From JANNPJ01 sp965200525 (GTDB lineage: Bacteria; Actinomycetota; Actinomycetes; Actinomycetales; Kineosporiaceae): a stretch of DNA of 64,000 bases. Where the stretch lies: the NCBI GenBank assembly GCA_965200525.1, contig OZ241368.1:6200001-6264000 (forward strand). The letters are read 5' to 3'. Both the position numbers and the translations under genes were made by a program. This document shows positions 43,155-51,506 of this stretch, piece after piece. A model generated the notes under the pieces. It worked only from the letters and a program-made list of their open reading frames with translations, made no database searches and had not been told where the DNA came from. Position 1 is the first letter of the stretch; the number at the start of each line of letters is the position of its first letter.

Positions 43155-44675
43155 TCACTGGGCGGCGAGGGCGTCGACCAGCTCGGCCGCCGTCCGGCAG
43201 CGCTGCAGCAGGGCCTCGACGTACTCCTTGGTGCCCCGTGAGGGGTCGAGCGTGGGCACCCGCTGCAGGGCGCCCCGGCCCGGGATGTCGAAGATCACCG
43301 AGTCCCAGGACGCCGCGGCGACGTGCTCGCCGTACCGCGACAGGCACCGGCCGCGGAAGTAGGCCCGGGTGTCGTGCGGCGGCTCGTGGACCGCCTCGGA
43401 GATCTCGGCGTCGGTGACCACTCGGTCGACCTGGCCGCGGGAGACCAGGCGGTGGTACAGGCCCTTCTCCGGTCGCACGTCGGCCCACTGCAGGTCGATC
43501 AGCTCGAGCCGGGCGGCGTCCCAGGGCAGGTTCTCGCGCTGGCGGAAGCCGTCCAGCAGGCGCAGCTTGGCCACCCAGTCGATCTCCCGCACGCAGAGCA
43601 TCGGATCCTCGCCGAGCCGGCTCAGCACGCTCTCCCAGCGGGTCAGGATCTCCCGGGTGGCGGCGTCGGCGTCGCTGCCGTAGCGGTCCTCGACGAAGGC
43701 GGCCGCCTGCTCGAAGAACAGCCACTGCAGCTCGACGGCGGTCAGGTGGTTGCCGTCGCGCAGGGTCACCCGGTGCTTGAGGGTGGGGTCGTGCGAGACG
43801 TCGTGCAGGGCGGTGACCGGCCGCTCGACGCCGAGGTCGCGGGTGAAGCCGCGGTCCTCGATCATCTGCAGCACCAGGGCGGTGGTGCCCACCTTGAGCA
43901 GGGTCGCCACCTCGCACAGGTTGGCGTCGCCGATGATCACGTGCAGCCGGCGGAACCGGTCGGCGCTGGCGTGCGGCTCGTCGCGGGTGTTGATGATCGG
44001 CCGCTTCAGAGTGGTCTCCAGGCCGACCTCGACCTCGAAGAAGTCGGCCCGCTGGCTGACCTGGAAGCCGACCCCGGTGCCGTCCTGGCCGAGCCCGACC
44101 CGGCCCGCCCCGCAGATCACCTGGCGGGAGACGAAGAACGGGGTCAGATGCTTGACGACGTCGGCGAACGGCGTCTCGCGGCGCATCAGGTAGTTCTCGT
44201 GGGTGCCGTACGAGGCCCCCTTGTTGTCGGTGTTGTTCTTGTACAGGTTGACGTCGCTCAGCCCCGGGTTGGCCGCGATCCGCCGGGCCGCCTCGAGCAT
44301 CACCCGCTCCCCCGCCTTGTCCCAGAGCACGACGTCGCGCGGCGAGGTGACCTCGGGCGAGGAGTACTCCGGGTGAGCGTGGTCGACGTACAACCGGGCC
44401 CCGTTGGTCAGGATGACGTTGGCCAGACCGGGGTCGTCGGGGGTGTCGGTCAGCTGCCCGGCGTGAGCGGTGTCGCGGCTGATCTCCCAGCCCCGCGCGT
44501 CCCGCAGCGGGGCCTCGTCCTCGTAGTCCCAGCGGGCCCGCCCGGCCCGGCTGCCGAGCGGGGCGGCATAAGCGTTCACCACCTGGCTGGACATCAGCAT
44601 GGCGTTCGCCGTCGGATCACCGGGGGCCGAGACGCCGTACTCCGTCTCGATGCCCATCACCCGTCGCGCGCTCAT
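43155..44675 (-). CDS. dop: Pup deamidase/depupylase Dop
   Basis: 506 residues. It is related to PafA but has the Dop-loop insertion in the N-terminal third (LTDTPDDPGLANV). The core motifs RVMGIETEYGVSAPG, NGARLYVDHAHPEYSSPE and YKNNTDNKGASYGTHENYL are present. It deamidates the C-terminal Gln of Pup and removes Pup from conjugates. Its ATG overlaps the stop of a 10-codon upstream ORF (44672-44704), so translation may be coupled to it. Confidence 0.95.
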   Translation of the reverse strand: MSARRVMGIETEYGVSAPGDPTANAMLMSSQVVNAYAAPLGSRAGRARWDYEDEAPLRDARGWEISRDTAHAGQLTDTPDDPGLANVILTNGARLYVDHAHPEYSSPEVTSPRDVVLWDKAGERVMLEAARRIAANPGLSDVNLYKNNTDNKGASYGTHENYLMRRETPFADVVKHLTPFFVSRQVICGAGRVGLGQDGTGVGFQVSQRADFFEVEVGLETTLKRPIINTRDEPHASADRFRRLHVIIGDANLCEVATLLKVGTTALVLQMIEDRGFTRDLGVERPVTALHDVSHDPTLKHRVTLRDGNHLTAVELQWLFFEQAAAFVEDRYGSDADAATREILTRWESVLSRLGEDPMLCVREIDWVAKLRLLDGFRQRENLPWDAARLELIDLQWADVRPEKGLYHRLVSRGQVDRVVTDAEISEAVHEPPHDTRAYFRGRCLSRYGEHVAAASWDSVIFDIPGRGALQRVPTLDPSRGTKEYVEALLQRCRTAAELVDALAAQ

Positions 44676-44704
44676 CCGAGCAGTCCTGTCAGTCGGCCGG
44701 TCAT
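44672..44704 (-). CDS. Possible 10-codon leaderless leader ORF coupled to dop
   Basis: ATG at 44702-44704 opens a frame reading MTGRLTGLLG, whose TGA overlaps the dop ATG (ATGA at 44672-44675). A TAGGCT box at 44711-44716 lies 6 bases before this ATG, the spacing seen at many leaderless genes here. Ribosomes entering at the 5' end would finish on the dop start. The peptide may have no function of its own. Existence is inferred only from this geometry. Confidence 0.4.
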   Translation of the reverse strand: MTGRLTGLLG

Positions 44705-44710
44705 CCGGTA

Positions 44711-44716
44711 AGCCTA
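44711..44716 (-). promoter_or_regulatory. Candidate -10 box for dop
   Basis: TAGGCT on the minus strand, 6 bases before the leader ORF ATG at 44704. It would give dop a start separate from arc, which lies beyond the opposite-strand DUF3054 gene. Confidence 0.45.
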
Positions 44717-44823
44717 CGAGGCTCGAGCCGGCCCGTTCGGCCGGCAGCCGCGCTGCACCCGGGGTGCGTCACATGATGGTTACGCTGGCACACTTGATGT
44801 TGGCTTGGAGTAATCTCGAGTAA

Positions 44824-45267
44824 ATGGGACGAGAAGTGCGAAACGTCACTCAAATAACTCTCCGCGAGCGGCCGTCGACGGCCGTCGCGGGCATCGTCGT
44901 CGCCGATCTGTGTGCCCTGGCCGTCTACGTGGCGGTGGGCCGGGCCTCGCACGACGAGTCGCTGTCGGCGGCCGGCCTGCTCACCACGGCCTGGCCGTTC
45001 GTCATCGGCCTGGCCGGCGGTTACCTCGGTGCGGCAATGGTCGACTGGCCCCTGACCAGCCTGCGCGGCGGGGCCGTGATCACCGGCAAGTGCCTGATCA
45101 TCGGCCTGGTGCTGCGCTACGGAGTGCAACGGGAAGGCACCCCCTTCTCGTTCATCCTGGTCACCGTGCTGGTGCTGACCGTGCTGATGCAGGGCTGGCG
45201 ACTGACCCTGCTGGCGTGGAGCCGGCGCCGCGAGCCGCAGCCGGCGCTGAACCAGAACGCCATCTGA
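44824..45267 (+). CDS. DUF3054 family membrane protein
   Basis: 147 residues with four hydrophobic segments (AVAGIVVADLCALAVYVAV, TTAWPFVIGLAGGYLGAAM, CLIIGLVLRYGV and FILVTVLVLTVLMQGW). The AWPF motif and overall layout fit DUF3054, which often lies on the opposite strand between dop and arc in actinobacteria. The function is unknown. No strong Shine-Dalgarno is present at ATG 44824. Confidence 0.75.
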   Translation: MGREVRNVTQITLRERPSTAVAGIVVADLCALAVYVAVGRASHDESLSAAGLLTTAWPFVIGLAGGYLGAAMVDWPLTSLRGGAVITGKCLIIGLVLRYGVQREGTPFSFILVTVLVLTVLMQGWRLTLLAWSRRREPQPALNQNAI

Positions 45268-45282
45268 CACTTCACCCGATGT

Positions 45283-45332
45283 GACCGTGCCTGGCCAACC
45301 CCGCCGACTGCGGGGTGTGACCAGGCACGGTC
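45283..45332. terminator. Bidirectional terminator between DUF3054 and arc
   Basis: A 12-bp outer stem GACCGTGCCTGG (45283-45294, complement 45321-45332) encloses a 7-bp inner stem ACCCCGC/GCGGGGT. It lies between converging genes. Confidence 0.82.
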
Positions 45333-45350
45333 GAGAACCGGGCGCTCCGG

Positions 45351-47084
45351 TCAGAGGTACTGGCCGGTGTTGGCGACGGTGTCGATCGAGCGGCCGGGCT
45401 CGGTGCCCTGCTTGCCCTGGATGATCGTGCGGATGTAGACGATCCGCTCACCCTTCTTGCCGGAGATCCGGGCCCAGTCGTCCGGGTTGGTCGTGTTGGG
45501 CAGGTCCTCGTTCTCCTTGAACTCGTCGACGCAGGCGCCCAGCAGGTGCTCCAGCCGGATGCCGCGCTGGCCGAAGTCGAGCAGGTTCTTGATCGCCGAC
45601 TTCTTGGCCCGGTCGACGATGTTCTGGATCATCGCGCCGGAGTTGAAGTCCTTGAAGTAGAGGATCTCCTTGTCGCCGTTGGCGTACGTGACCTCGAGGA
45701 ACTGGTTCTCCTCGGTCTCGGAGTACATCCGCTCCACCGTGCGCTGGATCATCGCGGCCACGCACTCGCTGCGCGAGCCGCCGTTGGCATCCAGGTCGTC
45801 CGGGTGCAGCGGGAGGTCCTCGGTCAGGTACTTGGTGAAGATGTCGCGGGCCGCCTCGGCGTCCGGGCGCTGGATCTTGATCTTCACGTCGAGCCGGCCG
45901 GGGCGCAGGATGGCCGGGTCGATCATGTCCTCGCGGTTCGAGGCGCCGATCACGATCACGTTCTCCAGCCGCTCGACGCCATCGATCTCGCTGAGCAGCT
46001 GGGGCACGATGGTGGTCTCGACATCGCTGGACACCCCGGAACCGCGGGTACGGAACAGCGAGTCCATCTCGTCGAAGAACACCACCACGGGCGTGCCCTC
46101 GCTGGCCTTCTCCCGGGCCCGGGAGAAGATCATCCGGATGTGCCGCTCGGTCTCGCCGACGTATTTGTTGAGCAGCTCCGGGCCCTTCACGTTGATGAAG
46201 TAACTCTTGGAGTCCTTCAGACCCTTGGCCTCGGCCGCCTTCTTGGCCAGCGACCGGGCCACGGCCTTGGCGATCAGCGTCTTGCCGCACCCGGGCGGGC
46301 CGTAGAGCAGCACACCCTTCGGCGGCTTGAGGCCGTGCTCGCGGTAGAGCTCCGGATGCAGGAAGGGCAGCTCGACGGCGTCCCGGATCAGGCCGATCTG
46401 GGGGCCGAGCCCACCGATGTCGGTGTAGTCGATGTCCGGGACCTCTTCGAGGACGAGCTCCTCGACCTCGGCCCGCGGCACCTTCTCGAAGACGAACCCG
46501 GAACGGGAGTCCATCGTCAGGGCGTCGCCGATCTTCAGCTTCTCGTCCCGCAGGGCGCCGGCCAGGTGGACGACGCGCTCCTCGTCGGCGTGGGCCGTGA
46601 CCAGGGCGCGGTCGCCGCCGTCCATCAGTTCCTTGAGGATGACGATCTCGCCGACCTTCTCGAAGGCCCGGGCCCCGACGACGTTGAACGCCTCGTTGAG
46701 CATCACCTCCTGGCCGGGGGTGAGCTCCTCGACGTCGATCGAGGGGGTCATCGCGACCCGCATCTTGCGGCCGGAGCTGATCACCTCGACCGTGCCCTCC
46801 TCGGCCGCCCCGACGAACACCCCGAAGGTGTTGGGCGGCTGGGCCAGCCGATCGACCTCGGCCTTGAGCTGGATGATCTGCTCGCGAGCGTCACGCAGGG
46901 TACCGGCCAGTCGCTCGTTCTGTGATCCGAGCTGAGCGACCTGAGCCCGTAGGCGTTCGATCTCCTCGCCAGCACCCCCAGGGGTCCTGGTCGCGGCCAG
47001 TCGCTCGACTTCCTGCTGGAGCCGAAGGATCTCCCGGCGTAGCGCAGTCTCGTCAAGGCCGTACCCGCTGCTGTGGTCGGTCAT
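45351..47084 (-). CDS. arc: Proteasome-associated AAA ATPase Arc/Mpa
   Basis: 577 residues. The N-terminal coiled coil (about 12-80) binds Pup. Two OB domains follow, then the AAA module with Walker A GPPGCGKT and Walker B VVFFDEMDSLF, and the second region of homology ending NREDMIDPAILRPGR. The protein ends in GQYL, the penultimate-Tyr docking motif for PrcA. It unfolds pupylated proteins. The ATG at 47084 has GGGAGGGTG upstream. The 216 bases before it carry repeated CACGAGA motifs. Confidence 0.95.
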   Translation of the reverse strand: MTDHSSGYGLDETALRREILRLQQEVERLAATRTPGGAGEEIERLRAQVAQLGSQNERLAGTLRDAREQIIQLKAEVDRLAQPPNTFGVFVGAAEEGTVEVISSGRKMRVAMTPSIDVEELTPGQEVMLNEAFNVVGARAFEKVGEIVILKELMDGGDRALVTAHADEERVVHLAGALRDEKLKIGDALTMDSRSGFVFEKVPRAEVEELVLEEVPDIDYTDIGGLGPQIGLIRDAVELPFLHPELYREHGLKPPKGVLLYGPPGCGKTLIAKAVARSLAKKAAEAKGLKDSKSYFINVKGPELLNKYVGETERHIRMIFSRAREKASEGTPVVVFFDEMDSLFRTRGSGVSSDVETTIVPQLLSEIDGVERLENVIVIGASNREDMIDPAILRPGRLDVKIKIQRPDAEAARDIFTKYLTEDLPLHPDDLDANGGSRSECVAAMIQRTVERMYSETEENQFLEVTYANGDKEILYFKDFNSGAMIQNIVDRAKKSAIKNLLDFGQRGIRLEHLLGACVDEFKENEDLPNTTNPDDWARISGKKGERIVYIRTIIQGKQGTEPGRSIDTVANTGQYL

Positions 47085-47173
47085 GGCGGTCACCCTCCCG
47101 TCCGGCGCAGGGTCGACACTTCGACCCCTCACTCGCCCACCCGCAACAACGCCGGGTGGGCCGATAATCCATC

Positions 47174-47246
47174 CACGAGAAGGATCTCGTGTCCCACTGA
47201 CATCCTTGGCAGGTAGGAAGGAGTCATCCTGACACGAGAAGTGTCA
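47174..47246. promoter_or_regulatory. Cluster of CACGAGA repeats upstream of arc
   Basis: CACGAGA-AGGA-TCTCGTG (47174-47191) and TGACAC-GAGAA-GTGTCA (47230-47246) are perfect inverted repeats that share the word CACGAGAAG. GGACACGAGA also occurs on the minus strand at 47185-47194. Both lie in the 216-base gap between trmI and arc, 90-162 bases before the arc start. They could be operators or RNA hairpins. Confidence 0.5.
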
Positions 47247-47300
47247 CGATGGGTCGTTCAATAGTTACTGGACGATACGTATCAGTACAAGCACTGGTGT

Positions 47301-48395
47301 TCAATCTCTCTTTACTACCGGTTCAGTGCTCGATCCGTCCATCACCTCGACGACCTCGTCGGACTCCTCCGGCCCGTCCGCACCGGCCGGATCACCGGCG
47401 GCATCACCGATCGGGGCCGTGACCTCGCGCCGGACCTTGCGGATCTTCTTCTCCGAGACCGGGCGCTCACCCAGGTCGGCCTCGGACCACTCGCCCCAGG
47501 CCTCCTCGACGCCGGGCTCGCCCTCGGCGGCGGCCTTGGCCGGCCGGCGCCGGCGCTGCGGCGCGGCCACCCCGTCGGCCAGCCGCCGGCTGGTGATCAG
47601 GAAGCCGGTGTGCCCGACCATCCGGTGCTGCGGCCGGACCGCGAGGCCCTCCAGGTGCCAGCCGCGGACCATCGACTCCCAGGCGATTGGCTCGGTGAAC
47701 CGGCCGTCGAGCCGGGCCGCCTCGGCGACCCGGGACAGCTGGGTCGCCGACGCGACGTAACAGATCAGCACCCCGCCGGGCACCAGCGCCTTGGCCACCG
47801 CGTCGAGGCAGTCCCAAGGGGCCAGCAGGTCGAGCACGAACCGGTCGGCGTCGGTCTCGACCACGTCGCGGGCGACGTCGCCGATGGTCACGTCCCAGGC
47901 CGGGTGCGGGCCGCCGAAGAACGTCTCGATGTTGGCTCGGGCGATGTCGGCGAAGTCCTCGCGGCGCTCGTAGGAGTGCACGAACCCGGTGTCGCCCACC
48001 GCCCGCAGCAGCGACATGGTCAGGGCCCCGGAGCCGACGCCGGCCTCGACCACTCGGGCGCCGGGGAAGATGTCGGCCATCGCGATGATCTGCCCCGCGT
48101 CCTTCGGATACACCACGGCCGCACCGCGGGGCATCGACAGCACGTAGTCGGCCAGCAGCGGGCGCAGGGCCAGGTACTCGATCCCGGCGGTGTTGCGGAC
48201 CACCCAGCCCTCGGGCCGGCCGATCAGGTCGTCGTGCTTGAAGCCGCCGTGATGGGTGTGGAACTCCCGGCCCGGGTTGAGCGTGATCGTGTGCAGCCGG
48301 CCCTTGGGGTCGGTCAGTTGCACGCGTTCGCCCGGTCGGAAGGGTCCTCGGCGGTGCTGCGCCCCGGTCGGGCTCTCCACGGGCGTCGTCGTCAT
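47301..48395 (-). CDS. trmI: tRNA (adenine-58-N1)-methyltransferase TrmI
   Basis: 364 residues. The N-terminal domain (LTDPKGRLHTITLNPGREFH, HHGGFKHDDLIG) and the SAM fold with VVEAGVGSGALTMSLLRAVG and VLDLLAPWDCLDAV identify TrmI of the Rv2118c type. It is longer than that protein through an acidic and basic C-terminal tail (from about residue 280). TAGACT at 48403-48408 lies 7 bases before the ATG. It sits next to arc as in mycobacteria. Confidence 0.92.
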   Translation of the reverse strand: MTTTPVESPTGAQHRRGPFRPGERVQLTDPKGRLHTITLNPGREFHTHHGGFKHDDLIGRPEGWVVRNTAGIEYLALRPLLADYVLSMPRGAAVVYPKDAGQIIAMADIFPGARVVEAGVGSGALTMSLLRAVGDTGFVHSYERREDFADIARANIETFFGGPHPAWDVTIGDVARDVVETDADRFVLDLLAPWDCLDAVAKALVPGGVLICYVASATQLSRVAEAARLDGRFTEPIAWESMVRGWHLEGLAVRPQHRMVGHTGFLITSRRLADGVAAPQRRRRPAKAAAEGEPGVEEAWGEWSEADLGERPVSEKKIRKVRREVTAPIGDAAGDPAGADGPEESDEVVEVMDGSSTEPVVKRD

Positions 48396-48409
48396 GGGGG
48401 TGAGTCTAT

Positions 48410-49549
48410 TCAGGCGCGGCCGACGAAGCGGGCGACGTCCTCCCAGTCGAGGACGCCAACCACGCGCTCGTCCGGGCCGAGGACGGCGTAGCGCGCGGCC
48501 GGGCGCGACTGCAGCCGCTGGATCAGGTCGTCACCGGTCAGCCGGGCGTCGATGATCGCGCCCTCCGGCAGGGCCTGGGCCACGGCTGCCGCGGTGACCA
48601 GGTCGGCCCGGGCCGCCGGCACCCCGGCCGCGGCCCGCTCGTCGACCACCGAGGCGGGCCGGCCGTAGACGTCGAGCACCACCACCGCGCGGGCGCCGGC
48701 CTCGGCCACCGAGAGCAGGGCGGTGGCCACGGTCGCGGTCGAGGCGACGGCCACCGCCGGGTGCATCAGCCGGCCGGTCTCGGCCCGTTCGGCCTGGCGG
48801 TACCAGAGCGCGGCGGCGATCGCCTGGCCGGCGCCCAGCCAGAGCGGCACGGCCAGCACCACCAGCCAGAGACCGCCGACCGACCCGTGGTGGCCGGCGA
48901 CGATGCTGAGCACACCCCAGCCGGCCACGCCGAGGGCCAGCGCCCGGCCGGTCCAGCCGGCCACCAGGGTGCCGCGGTGCCGGTCGCCGGTGAGCCACCA
49001 GACCACCGCCTCCAGCACCCGGCCGCCGTCCAACGGCAGCCCCGGCAACGCGTTGAACGCTGCCACCAACACGTTGACCGTGGCCGTGGCGGCCAGCAGC
49101 AGCCGCGGTACGCCGGCCGGGTCGGTACCGGTCATGGCCAGGGCGGCGACGCCGGCGATCGCGGCGTTCGAGAGCGGGCCGACGGCCGAGACGCCGATGC
49201 TGCGCCCGGGCCCGGTCGACTCGGCGCTGAACGAGGTGTGCCCGCCCCAGAGGTCGAGCACGATGTGGGTGGCCGGCGTGCCGGTGGCGGCGGCCGCGGC
49301 CGCGTGGGCCAGCTCGTGCACGAACACCGAGGCCAGCAGCAGCAGGGCGAAGCCGAAGGCGATCAGGTACTCGACGCCGGGCTCGACCACCACCGAGTCG
49401 CGCACCGCGGGGGCGTAGAACAGGGTCACCGCGGCGACGATCACGAACCAGGACAGCCGCAGGTACACCGGCACCGACGCGACCCGGCCGATCCGGAGGC
49501 CACCGGCGGGACGGCCCGGCTGGTCCGCGGTGTCCGCGTTGCTGGTCAC
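48410..49549 (-). CDS. Site-2 protease family (M50) membrane metalloprotease
   Basis: 379 residues. The zinc motif VFVHELAHAAAA and the second ligand region NALPGLPLDGGRVLE are present within about six hydrophobic segments. The C-terminal part (about 245-375) resembles a pair of CBS modules (HPAVAVASTATVATALL, AVVVLDVYGRPASVV), which often sense adenylates. It cuts membrane proteins inside the bilayer. GTG 49549 has TACCAT 6 bases upstream. It is divergent from the RecB-like gene. Confidence 0.85.
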   Translation of the reverse strand: MTSNADTADQPGRPAGGLRIGRVASVPVYLRLSWFVIVAAVTLFYAPAVRDSVVVEPGVEYLIAFGFALLLLASVFVHELAHAAAAAATGTPATHIVLDLWGGHTSFSAESTGPGRSIGVSAVGPLSNAAIAGVAALAMTGTDPAGVPRLLLAATATVNVLVAAFNALPGLPLDGGRVLEAVVWWLTGDRHRGTLVAGWTGRALALGVAGWGVLSIVAGHHGSVGGLWLVVLAVPLWLGAGQAIAAALWYRQAERAETGRLMHPAVAVASTATVATALLSVAEAGARAVVVLDVYGRPASVVDERAAAGVPAARADLVTAAAVAQALPEGAIIDARLTGDDLIQRLQSRPAARYAVLGPDERVVGVLDWEDVARFVGRA

Positions 49550-49618
49550 GAGCCGATGGTATGCCGTCGAGGCCCGCGACCGGTCAGACTGTCGGTGCGT
49601 CGGCCTAGAGTTTCGGCC

Positions 49619-50476
49619 ATGGCTCCGGCAGCGTTGTCGCCCTCACGGGCGGCCGATTTCATGCAGTGTCCGTTGCTCTACCGGTTCCGGGTGGTCGACC
49701 GGCTGCCCGAGGCCCCGAGTTCGGCCGCCGTGCGCGGCACCGTGGTGCACGCCGTCCTGGAGCGGCTGTTCGACCTGCCCGCGGCCGAGCGCACCCTGGC
49801 CGCGGCCGACCGGCTGCTGTCCCCGGAGTGGGAGCGGGTCCGCGAGAGCCGGCCCGAGCTGGCCGGGCTGTTCGGTACCGACCCCGAGGCCCTCGGCCGG
49901 TGGCTGAGCAGTGCCTCCGACCTGCTGGCCCGGTGGTTCGCGCTGGAGGATCCGACCCGGCTCGAGCCGGCCGAGCGCGAGCTGTACGTCGAGACGATGC
50001 TGGACGACGGGCTGACCCTGCGCGGCTACGTCGACCGGGTCGACGTCGCGCCCGACGGGCGGATGCGGGTGGTCGACTACAAGACCGGCCGGGCGCCGTC
50101 CGAGGCGTTCGAGGCCAAGGCCCTGTTCCAGATGAAGTTCTACGCCCTGGTGCTCTGGCGGCTGCACGGCCGGTTGCCGACCGTGCTGCAACTGGTCTAC
50201 CTGGGCAACAGCGAGATCCTGCGCTACAGCCCCGACGAGGCCGACCTGCTGGCCACCGAGCGCAAGGTCAAGGCGCTCTGGCAGGCCATCTCGCTGGCCG
50301 CGACCAGTGGCGACTGGCGGCCGTCACCGAGCCGGTTGTGCGACTGGTGCGATCATCACGCGTTCTGCCCGGCCAAGGGGGGCACTCCCCCGCCGGTGCC
50401 CGGCGACGCGCTCGAGCGGGTGGTGGGCGGTCCGGCGTCCGTGCCCGAACCTCCGGGTTTCGACGAGGAGAGCTGA
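49619..50476 (+). CDS. RecB/Cas4-like PD-(D/E)XK nuclease
   Basis: 285 residues. The N-terminal LSPSRAADFMQCPLLYRFR gives the first cluster Cys. Nuclease core residues are in VRGTVVHAVLE, LRGYVDRVDVAP and MRVVDYKTGR. The tail CDWCDHHAFCP supplies the other three cysteines, so an iron-sulfur cluster as in AddB/Cas4 is expected. It corresponds to the Rv2119 family beside trmI, probably in DNA repair. TAGAGT lies 7 bases before the ATG, suggesting a leaderless message. Confidence 0.87.
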   Translation: MAPAALSPSRAADFMQCPLLYRFRVVDRLPEAPSSAAVRGTVVHAVLERLFDLPAAERTLAAADRLLSPEWERVRESRPELAGLFGTDPEALGRWLSSASDLLARWFALEDPTRLEPAERELYVETMLDDGLTLRGYVDRVDVAPDGRMRVVDYKTGRAPSEAFEAKALFQMKFYALVLWRLHGRLPTVLQLVYLGNSEILRYSPDEADLLATERKVKALWQAISLAATSGDWRPSPSRLCDWCDHHAFCPAKGGTPPPVPGDALERVVGGPASVPEPPGFDEES

Positions 50477-50728
50477 GACCAGCCTGTGATCAGGAGGAAT
50501 GGCCGTCTGTCGCGCGAGACCATGACAGATGTAATGGGGAATGTCGGTCAGGTGGTGGATGTGCGTCGGGGGCGGTGAGGCCAGAGTTCAAGGTGCGGGT
50601 CCGCTATTTCCCGGAGGTCGTCCGGTCTCAGGTCGGGCGTAATGGGGTTGACCCGGACCCGGCGTCAGGGTGAAAGGTTGGGGCGCGCAGTTCCATCACG
50701 AGGAACGAAAATCAGGGGAGACGGAATT

Positions 50729-51505
50729 GTGAATAGCGAACCGGTTGATACAACTGCCGATTCGACGGGTGCGATTGCGAAAGCGGTTGCGCTGGAGAAG
50801 TTCTACGGGCTCGGTGAGGCTCAGGTACGGGCCCTGAACGGGGTCACGGTCGAGTTCGAGCGGGGCCGGATGACCGCCATCATGGGCCCGTCCGGCTCCG
50901 GCAAGTCCACCCTCATGCACTGCATGGCCGCGCTCGACCGGCCGACCAGCGGGCAGGTGGTGATCGACGGCCTGGAGATCGGCGGCCTGAAAGACAAAGC
51001 CCTGACCCAGTTGCGGCGCGACAAGCTGGGCTTCATCTTTCAGTCGTTCAACCTGGTGCCGACGCTGACGGCCAAGGAGAACATCACCCTGCCGCTGGAC
51101 ATCGCCGGCCGCAAGGTCGACCAGGAGTGGTTCGACACCGTGGTCGACACGGTCGGCCTGCGCGACCGGCTCGGGCACCGCCCGAGCGAGCTCTCCGGTG
51201 GCCAGCAGCAGCGGGTGGCCTGTGCCCGGGCCCTGGTCAGCCGGCCGTCCATCGTCTTCGCCGACGAGCCCACCGGTAACCTCGACTCCCGGGCCAGCGC
51301 CGAGATTCTCACCTTCCTGCAGAACTCGGTGCGCCAGTTCGGCCAGTCGATCGTCATCGTCACTCACGACCCGGTGGCGGCCGGGTACGCCGACCGCGTG
51401 CTGTTCCTGGCCGACGGCGTGATCGTCGACGAGATGCACGGCCCCACCGCCGACTCGGTGCTCGAGCGGATGCGCGGCTTCGACGCGGCCGGACGGCGGA
51501 GCTGA
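50729..51505 (+). CDS. ABC transporter ATP-binding protein (MacB/LolD type)
   Basis: 258 residues. Walker A is GPSGSGKST, the signature is LSGGQQQRVA, and Walker B with its Glu is IVFADEPTGNLDS; the H-loop is VTHDP. The NLVPTLTAKENI segment and the short D-loop fit the MacB/LolD group, which works with FtsX-type permeases. GTG 50729 has AGGGGAG about 8 bases before it. One base separates it from the permease gene. Confidence 0.92.
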   Translation: MNSEPVDTTADSTGAIAKAVALEKFYGLGEAQVRALNGVTVEFERGRMTAIMGPSGSGKSTLMHCMAALDRPTSGQVVIDGLEIGGLKDKALTQLRRDKLGFIFQSFNLVPTLTAKENITLPLDIAGRKVDQEWFDTVVDTVGLRDRLGHRPSELSGGQQQRVACARALVSRPSIVFADEPTGNLDSRASAEILTFLQNSVRQFGQSIVIVTHDPVAAGYADRVLFLADGVIVDEMHGPTADSVLERMRGFDAAGRRS

Positions 51506-51506
51506 C

